Shown: piece after piece, positions 1-8,962 of the stretch
How positions within the stretch are numbered: position 1 is the first letter of the stretch
How the letters are laid out: each line of letters begins with the position of its first letter
Origin: Luminiphilus syltensis NOR5-1B
GTDB taxonomy: Bacteria; Pseudomonadota; Gammaproteobacteria; Pseudomonadales; Halieaceae
Length of the DNA: 64,000 nucleotides
Reading direction: 5' to 3'
Assembly: GCF_000158175.1 (NCBI RefSeq)
Contig: NZ_DS999411.1
Coordinates: forward strand, 3,124,749 to 3,188,748
The notes under the pieces: generated by a model
Seen by the model: only the letters and a program-made list of their open reading frames with translations
What the model was told of the DNA's origin: nothing
Database searches by the model: none
Program-made: the position numbers and the translations under genes

Positions 1-516
1 CGTGTCACCTCGCCGGATGATGATGAAGCCCAGCCCAGCTGGGGCGGCGCGGAGTTTATCGAGCTGGGTGACCGCGGTGCACGCAGCATCAGCGATTACT
101 ATCGATTACCCAGCGAACCCGGGAAACGCAGCACAAAAACCGATCGATACGCCAAATCCGGACTCAGCGAGTCGGCTATGGAGCAGGTGCTTACCACGCT
201 CGATCAGCTGATGGGCAAAAACAAGCTGTTTCTCGACCCTGAATTGACGCTTCCGCGACTCGCCGAACGGGTCGGCTGCTCAGTGAACCACCTCTCTCAG
301 GCCATCAACGCCGGTCACGAAATGAGCTTTTTTGATTACATCAACCGTTACCGCGTTGATGAAGCACAGCAAATCCTCGTGCAACCCGATAACCGCTTCC
401 CCGCGATTCTTGATGTCGCGCTTTCAGTGGGCTTCAACTCCACCTCTACGTTTTACACCGCCTTCAAGAAAGCAACCGGGCAGACACCCGCAAGTTTCCG
501 CCGCAGCCACAACTGA
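1..516 (+). CDS. AraC-family transcriptional regulator, C-terminal part (5' truncated by window)
   Basis: The frame is open from base 1 to the stop at 514-516, giving 171 residues of a protein that begins outside the window. The last ~100 residues form the AraC/XylS DNA-binding domain with two helix-turn-helix units: the first around LPRLAERVGCSVNHLSQAI, the second around ILDVALSVGFNSTSTFYTAF followed by the typical KKATGQTPASFRR end. A stretch rich in charged residues precedes the domain, so the sensor part is missing and the inducer cannot be inferred. An internal ATG at 178 is only an apparent start. It may control the neighbouring PuuA/PuuB-like genes, but that rests on proximity alone. 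Confidence 0.9.
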   Translation, partial: RVTSPDDDEAQPSWGGAEFIELGDRGARSISDYYRLPSEPGKRSTKTDRYAKSGLSESAMEQVLTTLDQLMGKNKLFLDPELTLPRLAERVGCSVNHLSQAINAGHEMSFFDYINRYRVDEAQQILVQPDNRFPAILDVALSVGFNSTSTFYTAFKKATGQTPASFRRSHN

Positions 517-607
517 TTGAGCTCACGATTGTGGGCCCTGCCAGTCTTCAGTAACGATCCTGAACACCGCTGCAACTGAGATCAGGGTGTGGCATCGGAG
601 TGTGAGG

Positions 608-1987
608 TCAGAGTGCCCGCAGGTACCACTGGTAATCCAGATCGGGAATCTGGCTGTGATAATCGTCGCATTCGCCCTGGCGCAGGGTAGCGAACGCCTG
701 ACAATACTGCTCCCCCAGGTACGCCGGTAGAATTTTTCCGTTACGAAACATCTCAAGAGCAGCATCGAGGCGCTGGGGCAGGGTTACCGGTTGTTGGGTG
801 AAGTCAGTACTGCGCTCTGCCGGCGGCCCGGGATCGGCGTTGGTGGTAATGCCGTGATGGATCCCAGCAAGCACCGCAGCGACCACCAGGTAGGGATTGG
901 TGTCGGCGCCGGAGATGCGGTGTTCAATGCGACGACTCTTGTCATCGGAGGCCGGTATTCGCAGGGCGACCTCGCGATGATCGTAGCCCCAGCTCGGGCG
1001 CGATGGTGCGAATTCGCCGCGGGTAAATCGGCGATAAGAGTTGACGTTGGGTGCGAAAATCGCCATCGATTCGTTAACCGCTTCAGCCAGGCCGCCCACC
1101 GCGGCGCGCAGCGTAGGGCTATCGATCGGCGCCTGCCCGGGCTCGATGTCGGCGAAAATGTTATCCCCTGAAGCGTTATAAACACTCGCGTGAATATGCA
1201 TGCCGCTACCGGCAATGTCGGCAAAAGGCTTGGCCATAAAGGTAGCCGCGTAGCCATGCTGCCGAGCAACGCACTTGACAATTCGTCGCAACAACGGCGC
1301 GTGGCTGGCAGCCAAAATAGCGTCTTTCTGGTGATGCGTGTTGATCTCCCACTGCCCCGGCGAAAACTCGCTGTGTATTGCGGTCAGCGGCACGTCGTGT
1401 AGCTGGCAGGCTTTGCGAACGCCCTCAAGAAACGGCTCGCAGTCGATCAGGTCATCAGGCATGCAGTACTGAATACCCTGCTGGCTCAGGCCGGTACCCG
1501 TAATCCTTCCAGTTAGTGGTTTCGGCCGCGGCCCATCGCCATTTTCGAGCAGGTAAAACTCCAATTCGGTAGCCACCACCGGCGATAGGCCCCCAGCCTT
1601 GTAGCGCTTGAGTACTGAGAGCAAGGGTGACCGGGGATCCATCCAGGCCAAGCTGCCATCGTCATTGGCAAATCCGGTCACCACCTGCGCCGTCGGTGAA
1701 TCGAGCCAGGGCACCCGGGCCAGTGTTCCTGAAATCGGCCGCAGTAACTGATCGGGGTCACCGCCGATGATGTTGAGGTCTAAACCGTCGTACAGATCAC
1801 CGCGAATACCCAGCAGCGGAATCGTAATCGGAACCGTAAACTTACCTTCGAAAAGTCCGGCAAATTCGCTGCGCTGGATACGCTTGCAGCGGAGCAAGCC
1901 GTGCATGTCCGGCATCAACAGCTCCAGGAGCTCAATATCAGGGTTCTCGCCAATAAACGCTTCGAGCTCTTCAGGCTGTGCAAACAC
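608..1987 (-). CDS. puuA: Glutamine synthetase family protein, PuuA-like (gamma-glutamylpolyamine synthetase)
   Basis: A 459-residue cytoplasmic ligase of the GS type III/PuuA branch, which joins glutamate to putrescine or a related amine with ATP. It carries the GS nucleotide and metal motifs: VATELEFYLL (~residues 140-150), SPGQWEIN, FMAKPFADIAGSGMHIH, and APNVNSYRRF followed by WGYDHREVALRIP. These align well with what I recall of E. coli PuuA, and the length matches. Two GTG starts are possible (2008 and 1987). I prefer 1987 because an ideal GGAGGAG lies about 7 bases upstream of it. It is divergent from a PuuB-like oxidase, the usual partner that oxidises the gamma-glutamyl amine. The true substrate could be another primary amine. 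Confidence 0.86.
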   Translation of the reverse strand: MFAQPEELEAFIGENPDIELLELLMPDMHGLLRCKRIQRSEFAGLFEGKFTVPITIPLLGIRGDLYDGLDLNIIGGDPDQLLRPISGTLARVPWLDSPTAQVVTGFANDDGSLAWMDPRSPLLSVLKRYKAGGLSPVVATELEFYLLENGDGPRPKPLTGRITGTGLSQQGIQYCMPDDLIDCEPFLEGVRKACQLHDVPLTAIHSEFSPGQWEINTHHQKDAILAASHAPLLRRIVKCVARQHGYAATFMAKPFADIAGSGMHIHASVYNASGDNIFADIEPGQAPIDSPTLRAAVGGLAEAVNESMAIFAPNVNSYRRFTRGEFAPSRPSWGYDHREVALRIPASDDKSRRIEHRISGADTNPYLVVAAVLAGIHHGITTNADPGPPAERSTDFTQQPVTLPQRLDAALEMFRNGKILPAYLGEQYCQAFATLRQGECDDYHSQIPDLDYQWYLRAL

Positions 1988-2131
1988 CGCTTTCTCCTCC
2001 CGACTCACCGGATTTCAACCTAGGACGCACCTTGATCACGATCTACCTGACGTATAGGGGTGAATTCGATAACAGCCCCCCTGCGCTATTCTTTAGTTTA
2101 TTTATGTTTTCGCTTTCCCAGAGGACTTGGC

Positions 2132-3433
2132 ATGTTTGGCTTGCGCGCGCCAGAAATCAGTACCGGGCACACCGGCTCCTATTACGCCGCCAGCGTGAAT
2201 CGCAAGACCGATTACCCTCGCCTGGAAGGGGATCATACGGCAGACGTGGTGGTGGTCGGTGGTGGTTTTACCGGCGCCAATCTCGCGCTGGAACTGGCGG
2301 AACGTGGCATGGATGTCGCGCTGGTTGAGGCCCACCGCATTGGCTGGGGCGCCAGCGGCCGCAACGGCGGACAAATCATTGGGGGCTTGGGCCATGACCC
2401 GGAACGCTTCGTCAAAACCATTGGTGAGGAGGGCGTCAAGGCCATTTATGGAATGGGCCTTGAGGGCCGTGAGATCATTGCCGAGCGTGTTGAGCGCTAC
2501 GGTATCGAATGCGATCTCAAGTGGGGCTACTGCGACGTAGCGCTCAAGCCCCGGCATATGAAGCAGTTTGCCGAATGGCGGGATTTCGAGAAGCAGATCG
2601 GTAATCCCCATACGTATCGTCTTCTCGACCGCGATGAACTCAAGCACTACGTCAATTCTGACCGCTATCTCGGTGGGCTTTACAACGACGGCAATGGACA
2701 CATACACCCCCTGAATCTGTGTATCGGCGAGGCCGCGGCACTCGAACAGCTCGGCGGTAGAATCTTCGAGCAATCCAAAGTGACCGACATCGAGTATGGA
2801 GCGCGTACCGTCATCCGAACCGAGCAGGGGAGTATTTCGGCCAAGCGCGTAGTGCTGGCAGGTAATGCCTACATGGGCGGCCTGGTTCCAAAACTGGCGA
2901 CCCGCGTTCTGCCCTCCTGCAGCTCGGTCATCGGCACCGAGCCACTGTCTGAGGAAATGGCCCGTGAAATCCTCCCGGGGGATGTGGCGGTCTGCGATCC
3001 GCGCACGGCCTTGGACTACTTCCGACTCTCCGGTGATAACCGACTGCTGTTCGGCGGGCTATCCAACTACACCGGGCTTGAACCTCGCGACCTCCACGGC
3101 GTTATGCGTAAAAAGTTGGCGGCCGTCTACCCACAGCTCGCTGACGTCCGCATCGATTTCGCCTGGAGTGGCTGGATCGGAATTGGTATCAACCGCATGC
3201 CCCAGCTGGGCCACCTTTCCGATAACGTGAGCTATATCCAGGCGTACTCAGGCCACGGCGTTTGCCCCACGCACATCATGGCGCGAATTACCGCAGAGAT
3301 GCTGGCGGGGGACCCACGACGCTTCGATATTATGGCGAGTATCCGTCACATGCCCTTCCCCGGCGGAAAGCTATTGCGGCGGCCGGGCCTGGCTTTGGGT
3401 ATGGCCTATTACAAACTTTTGGACGCGCTTTAA
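2132..3433 (+). CDS. FAD-dependent oxidoreductase, DAO/PuuB-like (gamma-glutamylputrescine oxidase type)
   Basis: A 433-residue flavoenzyme of the D-amino-acid oxidase (DAO) fold. The dinucleotide-binding motif VVVVGGGFTGANLALELAERG is near residue 40, followed by the ASGRNGGQIIGG signature found in PuuB/OrdL proteins. The C-terminal FAD contact WSGWIGIGINRMPQLG and the YSGHGVCPTH segment are also typical. The ATG at 2132 has AGAGGA six bases upstream, while the longer in-frame start at 2060 has no such site. It is expected to oxidise the gamma-glutamylated amine made by the divergent PuuA-like enzyme to an aldehyde, releasing ammonia and peroxide. It is followed 28 bp later by a CrtI-like gene on the same strand, probably co-transcribed. 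Confidence 0.82.
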   Translation: MFGLRAPEISTGHTGSYYAASVNRKTDYPRLEGDHTADVVVVGGGFTGANLALELAERGMDVALVEAHRIGWGASGRNGGQIIGGLGHDPERFVKTIGEEGVKAIYGMGLEGREIIAERVERYGIECDLKWGYCDVALKPRHMKQFAEWRDFEKQIGNPHTYRLLDRDELKHYVNSDRYLGGLYNDGNGHIHPLNLCIGEAAALEQLGGRIFEQSKVTDIEYGARTVIRTEQGSISAKRVVLAGNAYMGGLVPKLATRVLPSCSSVIGTEPLSEEMAREILPGDVAVCDPRTALDYFRLSGDNRLLFGGLSNYTGLEPRDLHGVMRKKLAAVYPQLADVRIDFAWSGWIGIGINRMPQLGHLSDNVSYIQAYSGHGVCPTHIMARITAEMLAGDPRRFDIMASIRHMPFPGGKLLRRPGLALGMAYYKLLDAL

Positions 3434-3461
3434 AAACCGCTGACCTAGCGAGGAGAACCCA

Positions 3462-5042
3462 ATGAAGCAAGACTACGATGTCATTGTCATCGGTGGCGGA
3501 CACAACGGATTAACCTGCGCTGGGTACCTCGCGGGCGCGGGTCAAAAAGTGCTGGTGCTGGAGCGGCGCGATAAAGTGGGCGGCGCGGCAGTTACCGAGG
3601 AGTTCCACCCCGGGTTCCGCAACACCGTGTACTCCTACTCCGTAAGCTTGCTGCACCCCGCGGTGATCAAGGACCTGCAGTTGGAGGAGCACGGCCTGGA
3701 GATCATGGAACGCAGCGCGGGTAGTCTCAGTCTGCTCGAGGGCGATACGCTGCAGCTCACCCGCGACGGCGAACAGGCGAAGCGCGAGATTGCGCGCTTT
3801 TCAAAGCGCGATGCCGAACGCATTGATGCCTTCGAAAACGAAATTGAAGTGGTGGCCAAAGCGGTCCGTGCCCTGGCCATGGAAGCCCCGCCCAACATGG
3901 GTGGCGGCCTGCGCGATCTCTGGAATCTGGCAAAAGGTGGCAACGCCCTGCGCAAACTCGACGCCAAACATCAGATGGTGCTCGGGGAGTTAATGACCCG
4001 CTCCCTCGGTGACCACCTCGATTCCTGGTTCGAAGGCGAGGCACTCAAGGGTCTTCTCGGCTTCGAGGGCATTATTGGTAACTTTGCCGATCCCTACCAG
4101 CCGGGAACCGCCTACGTCCTGCTTCACCACGCCTTCGGCGAGGTCAATGGCAAAACCGGTGCGTGGGGTATAGCACGCGGCGGCATGGGCGCCATTAGCG
4201 ATTCGATGGCGGCATCGGCCAGGGCCCGCGGTGTGACCATAGAGACCAATGCAGCGGTCGAGAAAATCCTGGTAGAACGCGGGCATGCCTGTGGCGTTGT
4301 GACCGAGGACGGCCGAGAGTTCCGCGCCAAGCAAATCGCGGCCAATGTGCATCCGCAAATACTGTTGAACAAGCTTTTGGGGGACGAGCCCAAGGCTCCT
4401 GACGATCAGCGTCGGATCGATGCTTACAGAAGCCATTCGGCGACCTTCCGCATGAACGTGGCGATATCCGAACTCCCACAATTTACCCAGATGAAAGGTA
4501 AGGGCGAATTTCACTTTGAAGGCGCTATCGAACTGTGCCAGTCACTGCCCTATATCCGCGATGCTTATGACACCGCTAAATCTCACGGGTGGTCACAGCG
4601 ACCTATTGTGTCGATGCAAATACCCAGCACCCAGGATGACACCCTCGCACCGAAAGGCGCACACGTCGCCAGCTTGTTCTGCCAGCATTTCCAGCGCCAT
4701 CTCCCGAACGGGCAAAACTGGGATGACGTCAGGGAACAGGTTGCCGACCACGTCATCGATGCGATTGACCGACAGGCGCCCAACTTCAAGGCTTCGGTCG
4801 TCGGTCGCCAGATCAAAACGCCCCTCGATATCGAGCGCGATCTGAATATGGTGGGTGGTGATATCTTCCACGGCGCGCTGCATCTTGATCAGTTTTACTC
4901 GATGCGCCCCATTCCCGGACACGCCGCGCACAAGATGCCTACGGAAGGCGTTTACCTCTGCGGCTCGGGTGCCCACCCCGGCGGCGGTGTCAGTGGCCTT
5001 CCCGGACGAAATGCCGCCAAGGTAATCCTGCGGGAGCGCTAG
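3462..5042 (+). CDS. NAD(P)/FAD-dependent oxidoreductase, phytoene desaturase-like (PYROXD2 type)
   Basis: A 526-residue flavoprotein of the CrtI/amine-oxidase superfamily. It opens with DYDVIVIGGGHNGLTCAGYL (Rossmann FAD motif) and KVGGAAVTEEF, and ends with the family signature GVYLCGSGAHPGGGVSGLPGRNAA. The GAHPGGGV ending is typical of the PYROXD2-like branch rather than true carotenoid desaturases, and no crtB or crtE is nearby. The start has AGGAG seven bases upstream. It follows the PuuB-like oxidase closely and ends 4 bp inside the convergent MFS gene. A second, clearly related copy lies at 6271-7857. The substrate is unknown; oxidation of an amine-derived or lipid-like intermediate is possible. 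Confidence 0.85.
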   Translation: MKQDYDVIVIGGGHNGLTCAGYLAGAGQKVLVLERRDKVGGAAVTEEFHPGFRNTVYSYSVSLLHPAVIKDLQLEEHGLEIMERSAGSLSLLEGDTLQLTRDGEQAKREIARFSKRDAERIDAFENEIEVVAKAVRALAMEAPPNMGGGLRDLWNLAKGGNALRKLDAKHQMVLGELMTRSLGDHLDSWFEGEALKGLLGFEGIIGNFADPYQPGTAYVLLHHAFGEVNGKTGAWGIARGGMGAISDSMAASARARGVTIETNAAVEKILVERGHACGVVTEDGREFRAKQIAANVHPQILLNKLLGDEPKAPDDQRRIDAYRSHSATFRMNVAISELPQFTQMKGKGEFHFEGAIELCQSLPYIRDAYDTAKSHGWSQRPIVSMQIPSTQDDTLAPKGAHVASLFCQHFQRHLPNGQNWDDVREQVADHVIDAIDRQAPNFKASVVGRQIKTPLDIERDLNMVGGDIFHGALHLDQFYSMRPIPGHAAHKMPTEGVYLCGSGAHPGGGVSGLPGRNAAKVILRER

Positions 5043-6271
5043 GCGCGCATGCCTATCGCCTTGGCACCTATGCTCTTGGCGCCGGCAACCACATCAGAGG
5101 GCAGTCCGCGCAACAACAGGTAGGCAATAAAGTACACGACGAAGGCTGCGAGTGATGCGAGGGCGCAGAGCAAAAATACCGATGAATAGCCGTGGCCCGC
5201 GGCGAGCAACGAGGCGGCGATATTGGGGCCAATAATCTGTCCAATACCCTGAGCCGCCGGCATCAGGGTCGCAAAACGCCCGGTTTTGCAGACACTGGCG
5301 ACCGACCCCATCTGGTAGACGTCGATAAAAATCCAGAGAAAATTGAACGCATAGACGCTGATGAGAAAACGCGGCGGATCGATATCATTGACCAGAAGGT
5401 AAACAACAAAGGCGTGTAGCAGCAGGGTTAATAGCAGCGGCTTACCCATGCCCACCCGATCACTGATAACCGTAGCGACAAGGCAGCCGATAAGTCCAAA
5501 TAACGATACCCACACCAAAACGCTGGAGACCCACTCGGCATCGAGTCCAGCGCGGGCGCTGGCGAGTTCAATATAGGTCCAGTACGCGCCGATATTGACG
5601 TAGGTTAGTGCCATAGCGATGAGAAATAACCAGGGCACCGATTTGGGTATCGCGGGACTAACCGCGACCGATGAATCACCCTCGTCGGTCTCTTCAGACA
5701 GCACCGTTTCGGGAGGACGCTCGGGCAACCAACGGAGCAATGGCACCGTAATCAAGTAAGTCGCCGCAAACACGAAGTAGATAGTAGTCATTGGTAACCG
5801 GGGCAACACATACATCTCACCGGCCTGGACAAACGCAAAACTAAACAACAGGTAATTGAACGCCTTGGCCGGATTGCTCCTTGCTCCCAGCGTGGCAACG
5901 GCGACACCCGTGAACAAGCCACTGCCCACACCCGCTATAAACCGTAAGATCAGGGTTGTCATGTAATCCTGATAAAACGCGCATGCCACGTTGGCTACCG
6001 CCGCGATGGCAATCGCTACCAAAACAATTTGACGCCGATTCGCCTTGGCCACGAAGAGTGCAGCGAGCACCGCCCCCGCTGCAAGACCACCGAGGTCGGC
6101 TCCCGCGACTCGGCCCACCTGCTCCTCGGTAAAACCCAGTAGATTCGACCAGGCAGTACTGATGACGGGAATGCCCGCAAGCACGGCATACCCCGCGAGG
6201 GCCATATAGAGGCCCAGGATGAGTGATTCCCTGCTTTCTGCGATCGTTTTTGTCGGCGTCGTATCAGTCAT
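5039..6271 (-). CDS. Major facilitator superfamily (MFS) transporter
   Basis: A 410-residue integral membrane protein with about 12 hydrophobic segments in two halves, separated by an acidic loop (EETDEGDSSVAVS) near the middle. The ATG at 6271 sits in an ATGATGA overlap with the stop of the upstream CrtI-like gene, and AAGGA lies seven bases before it. A longer frame to 6355 exists but runs into the upstream coding sequence. The overlap points to translational coupling with the flavoprotein, so the carrier probably imports or exports that enzyme's substrate or product. The family placement is firm; the substrate cannot be read from the sequence. Confidence 0.85.
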   Translation of the reverse strand: MTDTTPTKTIAESRESLILGLYMALAGYAVLAGIPVISTAWSNLLGFTEEQVGRVAGADLGGLAAGAVLAALFVAKANRRQIVLVAIAIAAVANVACAFYQDYMTTLILRFIAGVGSGLFTGVAVATLGARSNPAKAFNYLLFSFAFVQAGEMYVLPRLPMTTIYFVFAATYLITVPLLRWLPERPPETVLSEETDEGDSSVAVSPAIPKSVPWLFLIAMALTYVNIGAYWTYIELASARAGLDAEWVSSVLVWVSLFGLIGCLVATVISDRVGMGKPLLLTLLLHAFVVYLLVNDIDPPRFLISVYAFNFLWIFIDVYQMGSVASVCKTGRFATLMPAAQGIGQIIGPNIAASLLAAGHGYSSVFLLCALASLAAFVVYFIAYLLLRGLPSDVVAGAKSIGAKAIGMRA

Positions 6272-7857
6272 CATCGATCCTTCAGTATTCGCCGCGCAGC
6301 GTTGTGGCCGGGTGCTCCGGTGACTCCGCCCCCAGGATGCGCGCCCGAACCGCAAAGATAGAGACCGGGCATTGGCGTTGCATATTGCGCCGCATCAGGA
6401 TGTGGGCGCATCGTGAACAATTGATCCGGCTCGAGCCGTCCGTGACAGATATCACCCCGGGTCATACCAAAGGTTCGTTCGAGATCGAGCGGAGTCAGGC
6501 ACTGGTGCGCCACCAGTATTTCTTTCAGATTGGGTATAAAGCCCGCCACATGATCGAGAATCTGATTCACGACGCGGGGTTTTTCCTCATCCCAGTGCGC
6601 ACCGCCCGCCAGATCGTAGGGCATGTATTTGCACAACAGACTCATGACATGATGGCCATCCTGATCGGTGAGATCGGAATCCATGGTACTGGGAATAATC
6701 GATTCGATGATCGGCGGATGGGCGGGAACACCCGAGCGCGCGCTGTGGTAAGCCGCGTCAAGATGCTCCGCATTTTCGATCAGAGTAATGCTGGCGGTGT
6801 GGTGGGGACCGATCCCCTGGGACGGCAGCGCTGCAAACTCAGGCAAACCGGATAAAGCCAGATTCATCCGTAGCGATGCCGACTCCTGACGAAACGCCTT
6901 GATATCCCTGACGAAATCGCCCGGTAAATGCTGTTCGCCGAGCATGCCGAGAAAAGTTCGCTTAGGGTCCGTATTGGCGGCAACCACCGGTGCCGACAGC
7001 TCGCGGCCATCGGACAGCTTCACTCCGCCTACCGCGCCTTTGTTGACCAGAATCTGCTCGACCGAAACCCCTGTGCGGATCTCAACGCCCTTCTCCCGGG
7101 CCGATTCAGCCATCGCCTGGGTAATCGCCCCCATGCCGCCGCGAACAACCCCCCAGGCTCCTTTGCGACCATCAATCTCTCCGACCGCATGGTGCAACAT
7201 CGACAGGCTGGCACCGGGTTGCGTGAGTGGTGCGTAGTTGGCAGGCATGATGTGCGCAGCCACCATGGACTTGACTTTGTCGCTCTCAAACCAGCGATCG
7301 ATAATCGACTGCGGCGCGCCGATGAAAAACTGCACCAAACGCCAGCGGGCGTCATCATCAAGACGCCATACGTCCTTGCCAATCCTCAGGCTGTCAATCA
7401 GGTCGGTAACGCCTCCACCGGCTAGCTTGGGCGGCTCGCGGAGCCACTGCTTGGCCAAAAGGCCACCGATTTGCTCGATTGAGTGCTCAAACGCGAGGTA
7501 AGCGTCGTAGTCGGTGAGGGAAAACTTTTCAAACTGGGTACGATCGTGGGCGTCATCGCCGGTGAGCAGCAGGTAGTCCCCTTTGCTATCGAGGTACAGC
7601 GAGTTACCGAGTGGAATCGGCTCGTAACCAAAACGCTTGAGTTCGAGGTCGGCCACAACTTCCGGGCGCAACAGGCTCACCACGTAGGACGCCAGCGAAT
7701 TGCGATAGCCAGGAGCGAACTCTTCGGTGACCGCGGCACCACCGACAACATTACGTTGCTCGAGTACACAGACCCGCATACCACCGCGTGCGAGGTAGTT
7801 CGCCGCTGTAAGGCCGTTGTGACCGGCCCCAATGACAATCGCGTCGTAATCTGCCAT
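6271..7857 (-). CDS. NAD(P)/FAD-dependent oxidoreductase, phytoene desaturase-like, second copy
   Basis: A 528-residue paralogue of the protein at 3462-5042. It has the N-terminal FAD motif DYDAIVIGAGHNGLTAANYL, the segment VVGGAAVTEEFAPGYRNSLASY, an internal AWGVVRGGMGAITQAMAESA and the C-terminal GLYLCGSGAHPGGGVTGAPG. The ATG at 7857 is preceded by AGGAGG, whereas an in-frame extension to 7923 lacks a ribosome site. The gene overlaps the downstream MFS start and forms a two-gene minus-strand unit facing the first copy. Having two such flavoproteins beside amine-oxidising genes suggests successive oxidations of a common pathway, but nothing identifies the compound. Confidence 0.85.
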   Translation of the reverse strand: MADYDAIVIGAGHNGLTAANYLARGGMRVCVLEQRNVVGGAAVTEEFAPGYRNSLASYVVSLLRPEVVADLELKRFGYEPIPLGNSLYLDSKGDYLLLTGDDAHDRTQFEKFSLTDYDAYLAFEHSIEQIGGLLAKQWLREPPKLAGGGVTDLIDSLRIGKDVWRLDDDARWRLVQFFIGAPQSIIDRWFESDKVKSMVAAHIMPANYAPLTQPGASLSMLHHAVGEIDGRKGAWGVVRGGMGAITQAMAESAREKGVEIRTGVSVEQILVNKGAVGGVKLSDGRELSAPVVAANTDPKRTFLGMLGEQHLPGDFVRDIKAFRQESASLRMNLALSGLPEFAALPSQGIGPHHTASITLIENAEHLDAAYHSARSGVPAHPPIIESIIPSTMDSDLTDQDGHHVMSLLCKYMPYDLAGGAHWDEEKPRVVNQILDHVAGFIPNLKEILVAHQCLTPLDLERTFGMTRGDICHGRLEPDQLFTMRPHPDAAQYATPMPGLYLCGSGAHPGGGVTGAPGHNAARRILKDR

Positions 7858-7964
7858 TGGCCCCCTCCTAGCTTGATCTATGCAATGCAGCATAGCCCAG
7901 CGAGCCGCACTACGCTTTCGCATCCTACAGGGCGATAATCGTCAACCCGAGATCCTTCTGTCTG

Positions 7965-8474
7965 ATGACAGCGAGTGCTCGTCAAACTATAGTCCGTCGA
8001 GCTGCGAAAAAGGAAACGACTATCAAACCACACCACATCGCCCCCAAACAGAAACCGGCCAATGACCGGCAGCGTTTATTCACTCGCTACCTGATTGCGA
8101 TTCTCGTCGACCTCGTCGTACTGAATCTTTTCGCGGAGTACAGCACATCGGTGCTCATCCCCAGTTACGGGGCTTCCATACTGGCAGCAGTCCTACTCCA
8201 GCTTCTGCTCCAGGCCACACTCACTCTGGAGCACCGGGTAGGCGACTGGTTTGCGGGACGGGACGGAAAACTGTGGCTGGTAATCCGCGTTCTCTTCACC
8301 TGGGTCATCCTATTTGGGTCCAAGTTCATTATGTTAGGGGTCATCAACTTTCTACTGGGTGACGCGGTCCAGTTCCTGGGGGCCCTTCACGGGGCGGCCA
8401 CACTGATAGCGATCATTATTGCTATGCTCGCGGCAGAGGGGCTGGTTTTTTGGGTTTACCGCCGGCTTGGCTAG
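7965..8474 (+). CDS. Small integral membrane protein of unknown function
   Basis: A 169-residue protein with a basic N-terminus (residues 1-40, many Lys/Arg) followed by about four hydrophobic helices, roughly 43-60, 66-87, 104-129 and 137-162, with short polar loops such as HRVGDWFAGRDGK. I do not recognise the family. The only upstream ATG in frame is at 7965 and it has a weak ribosome site, so the start is uncertain. It opens the run of small stress- or envelope-related genes between 8 and 18 kb and is followed 54 bp later by a secreted basic protein on the same strand. Confidence 0.65.
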   Translation: MTASARQTIVRRAAKKETTIKPHHIAPKQKPANDRQRLFTRYLIAILVDLVVLNLFAEYSTSVLIPSYGASILAAVLLQLLLQATLTLEHRVGDWFAGRDGKLWLVIRVLFTWVILFGSKFIMLGVINFLLGDAVQFLGALHGAATLIAIIIAMLAAEGLVFWVYRRLG

Positions 8475-8528
8475 GCAATATCGCTACCTCATCGGCTTCA
8501 GAGCAAGACGCATTACAGGAGAGTAAAC

Positions 8529-8897
8529 ATGAAAGCATTAAACGCAATAATACTGATCGCCACCCTGGCCATTATTGGCACGGCGCAGGCGTCGCACCAC
8601 AAAACGGGCGAGAAGGCTGGAAAAGGAATGCCCGATGGTCGTCAGCACTCCCAGGAGTGCAAGGAGGCCACCGGTGGTAAAGGCAAGGCCATGGGTAAGT
8701 GCCGCAGCGAGAAAGCGCAGGGAAAGGCGAAAAAGTCTCAGGCTGAAGTAGCCGGGGAAGATCAGCAATCCGAAGCGAAAAAAAACGGCGAGAAACAGCG
8801 CGAGGATAACGATAAGAAAGGGGTTAAATCCCGTGACGGTGACGGACTGAAAAAATCGGGTCGCCCCGAAGACCGAGGCGATGAAAGCGACGATTAA
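8529..8897 (+). CDS. Secreted, low-complexity charged protein of unknown function
   Basis: A 122-residue protein with a clear Sec signal peptide (MKALNAIILIATLAIIGTAQA, probable cleavage after AQA-S). The mature part of ~100 residues is almost free of hydrophobic residues and rich in Lys, Gly, Glu, Asp, Gln and Arg, so it is probably intrinsically disordered. Two Cys (QECKE and GKCRSE) could form a disulphide in the periplasm. AGGAGAG lies just upstream of the ATG. The acidic tail (RGDESDD) follows a basic middle. I recognise no domain. Such proteins can bind anions, metals or envelope polymers, but that is speculation. Confidence 0.7.
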   Translation: MKALNAIILIATLAIIGTAQASHHKTGEKAGKGMPDGRQHSQECKEATGGKGKAMGKCRSEKAQGKAKKSQAEVAGEDQQSEAKKNGEKQREDNDKKGVKSRDGDGLKKSGRPEDRGDESDD

Positions 8898-8962
8898 CCC
8901 ACCTCCGATAAGCAATCAGGGCAACGCCGTCTGTAGAAGATCTCTACCGAGTGTTCTCTATC

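Noticed and set aside
2102-2773. A long open frame (223 codons) on the minus strand inside the PuuB-like gene
   Set aside because: It is antisense to a well-supported flavoprotein, has no ribosome site and encodes nothing recognisable.
3462-7857. Carotenoid biosynthesis suggested by two CrtI-like proteins
   Set aside because: No phytoene synthase, GGPP synthase or cyclase gene lies near, and the C-terminal GAHPGGGV motif is of the PYROXD2 type.
7878-7895. A 6-bp inverted repeat CTATGC/GCATAG upstream of the second CrtI-like gene
   Set aside because: Short arms and no second copy elsewhere in the window; it may be chance.
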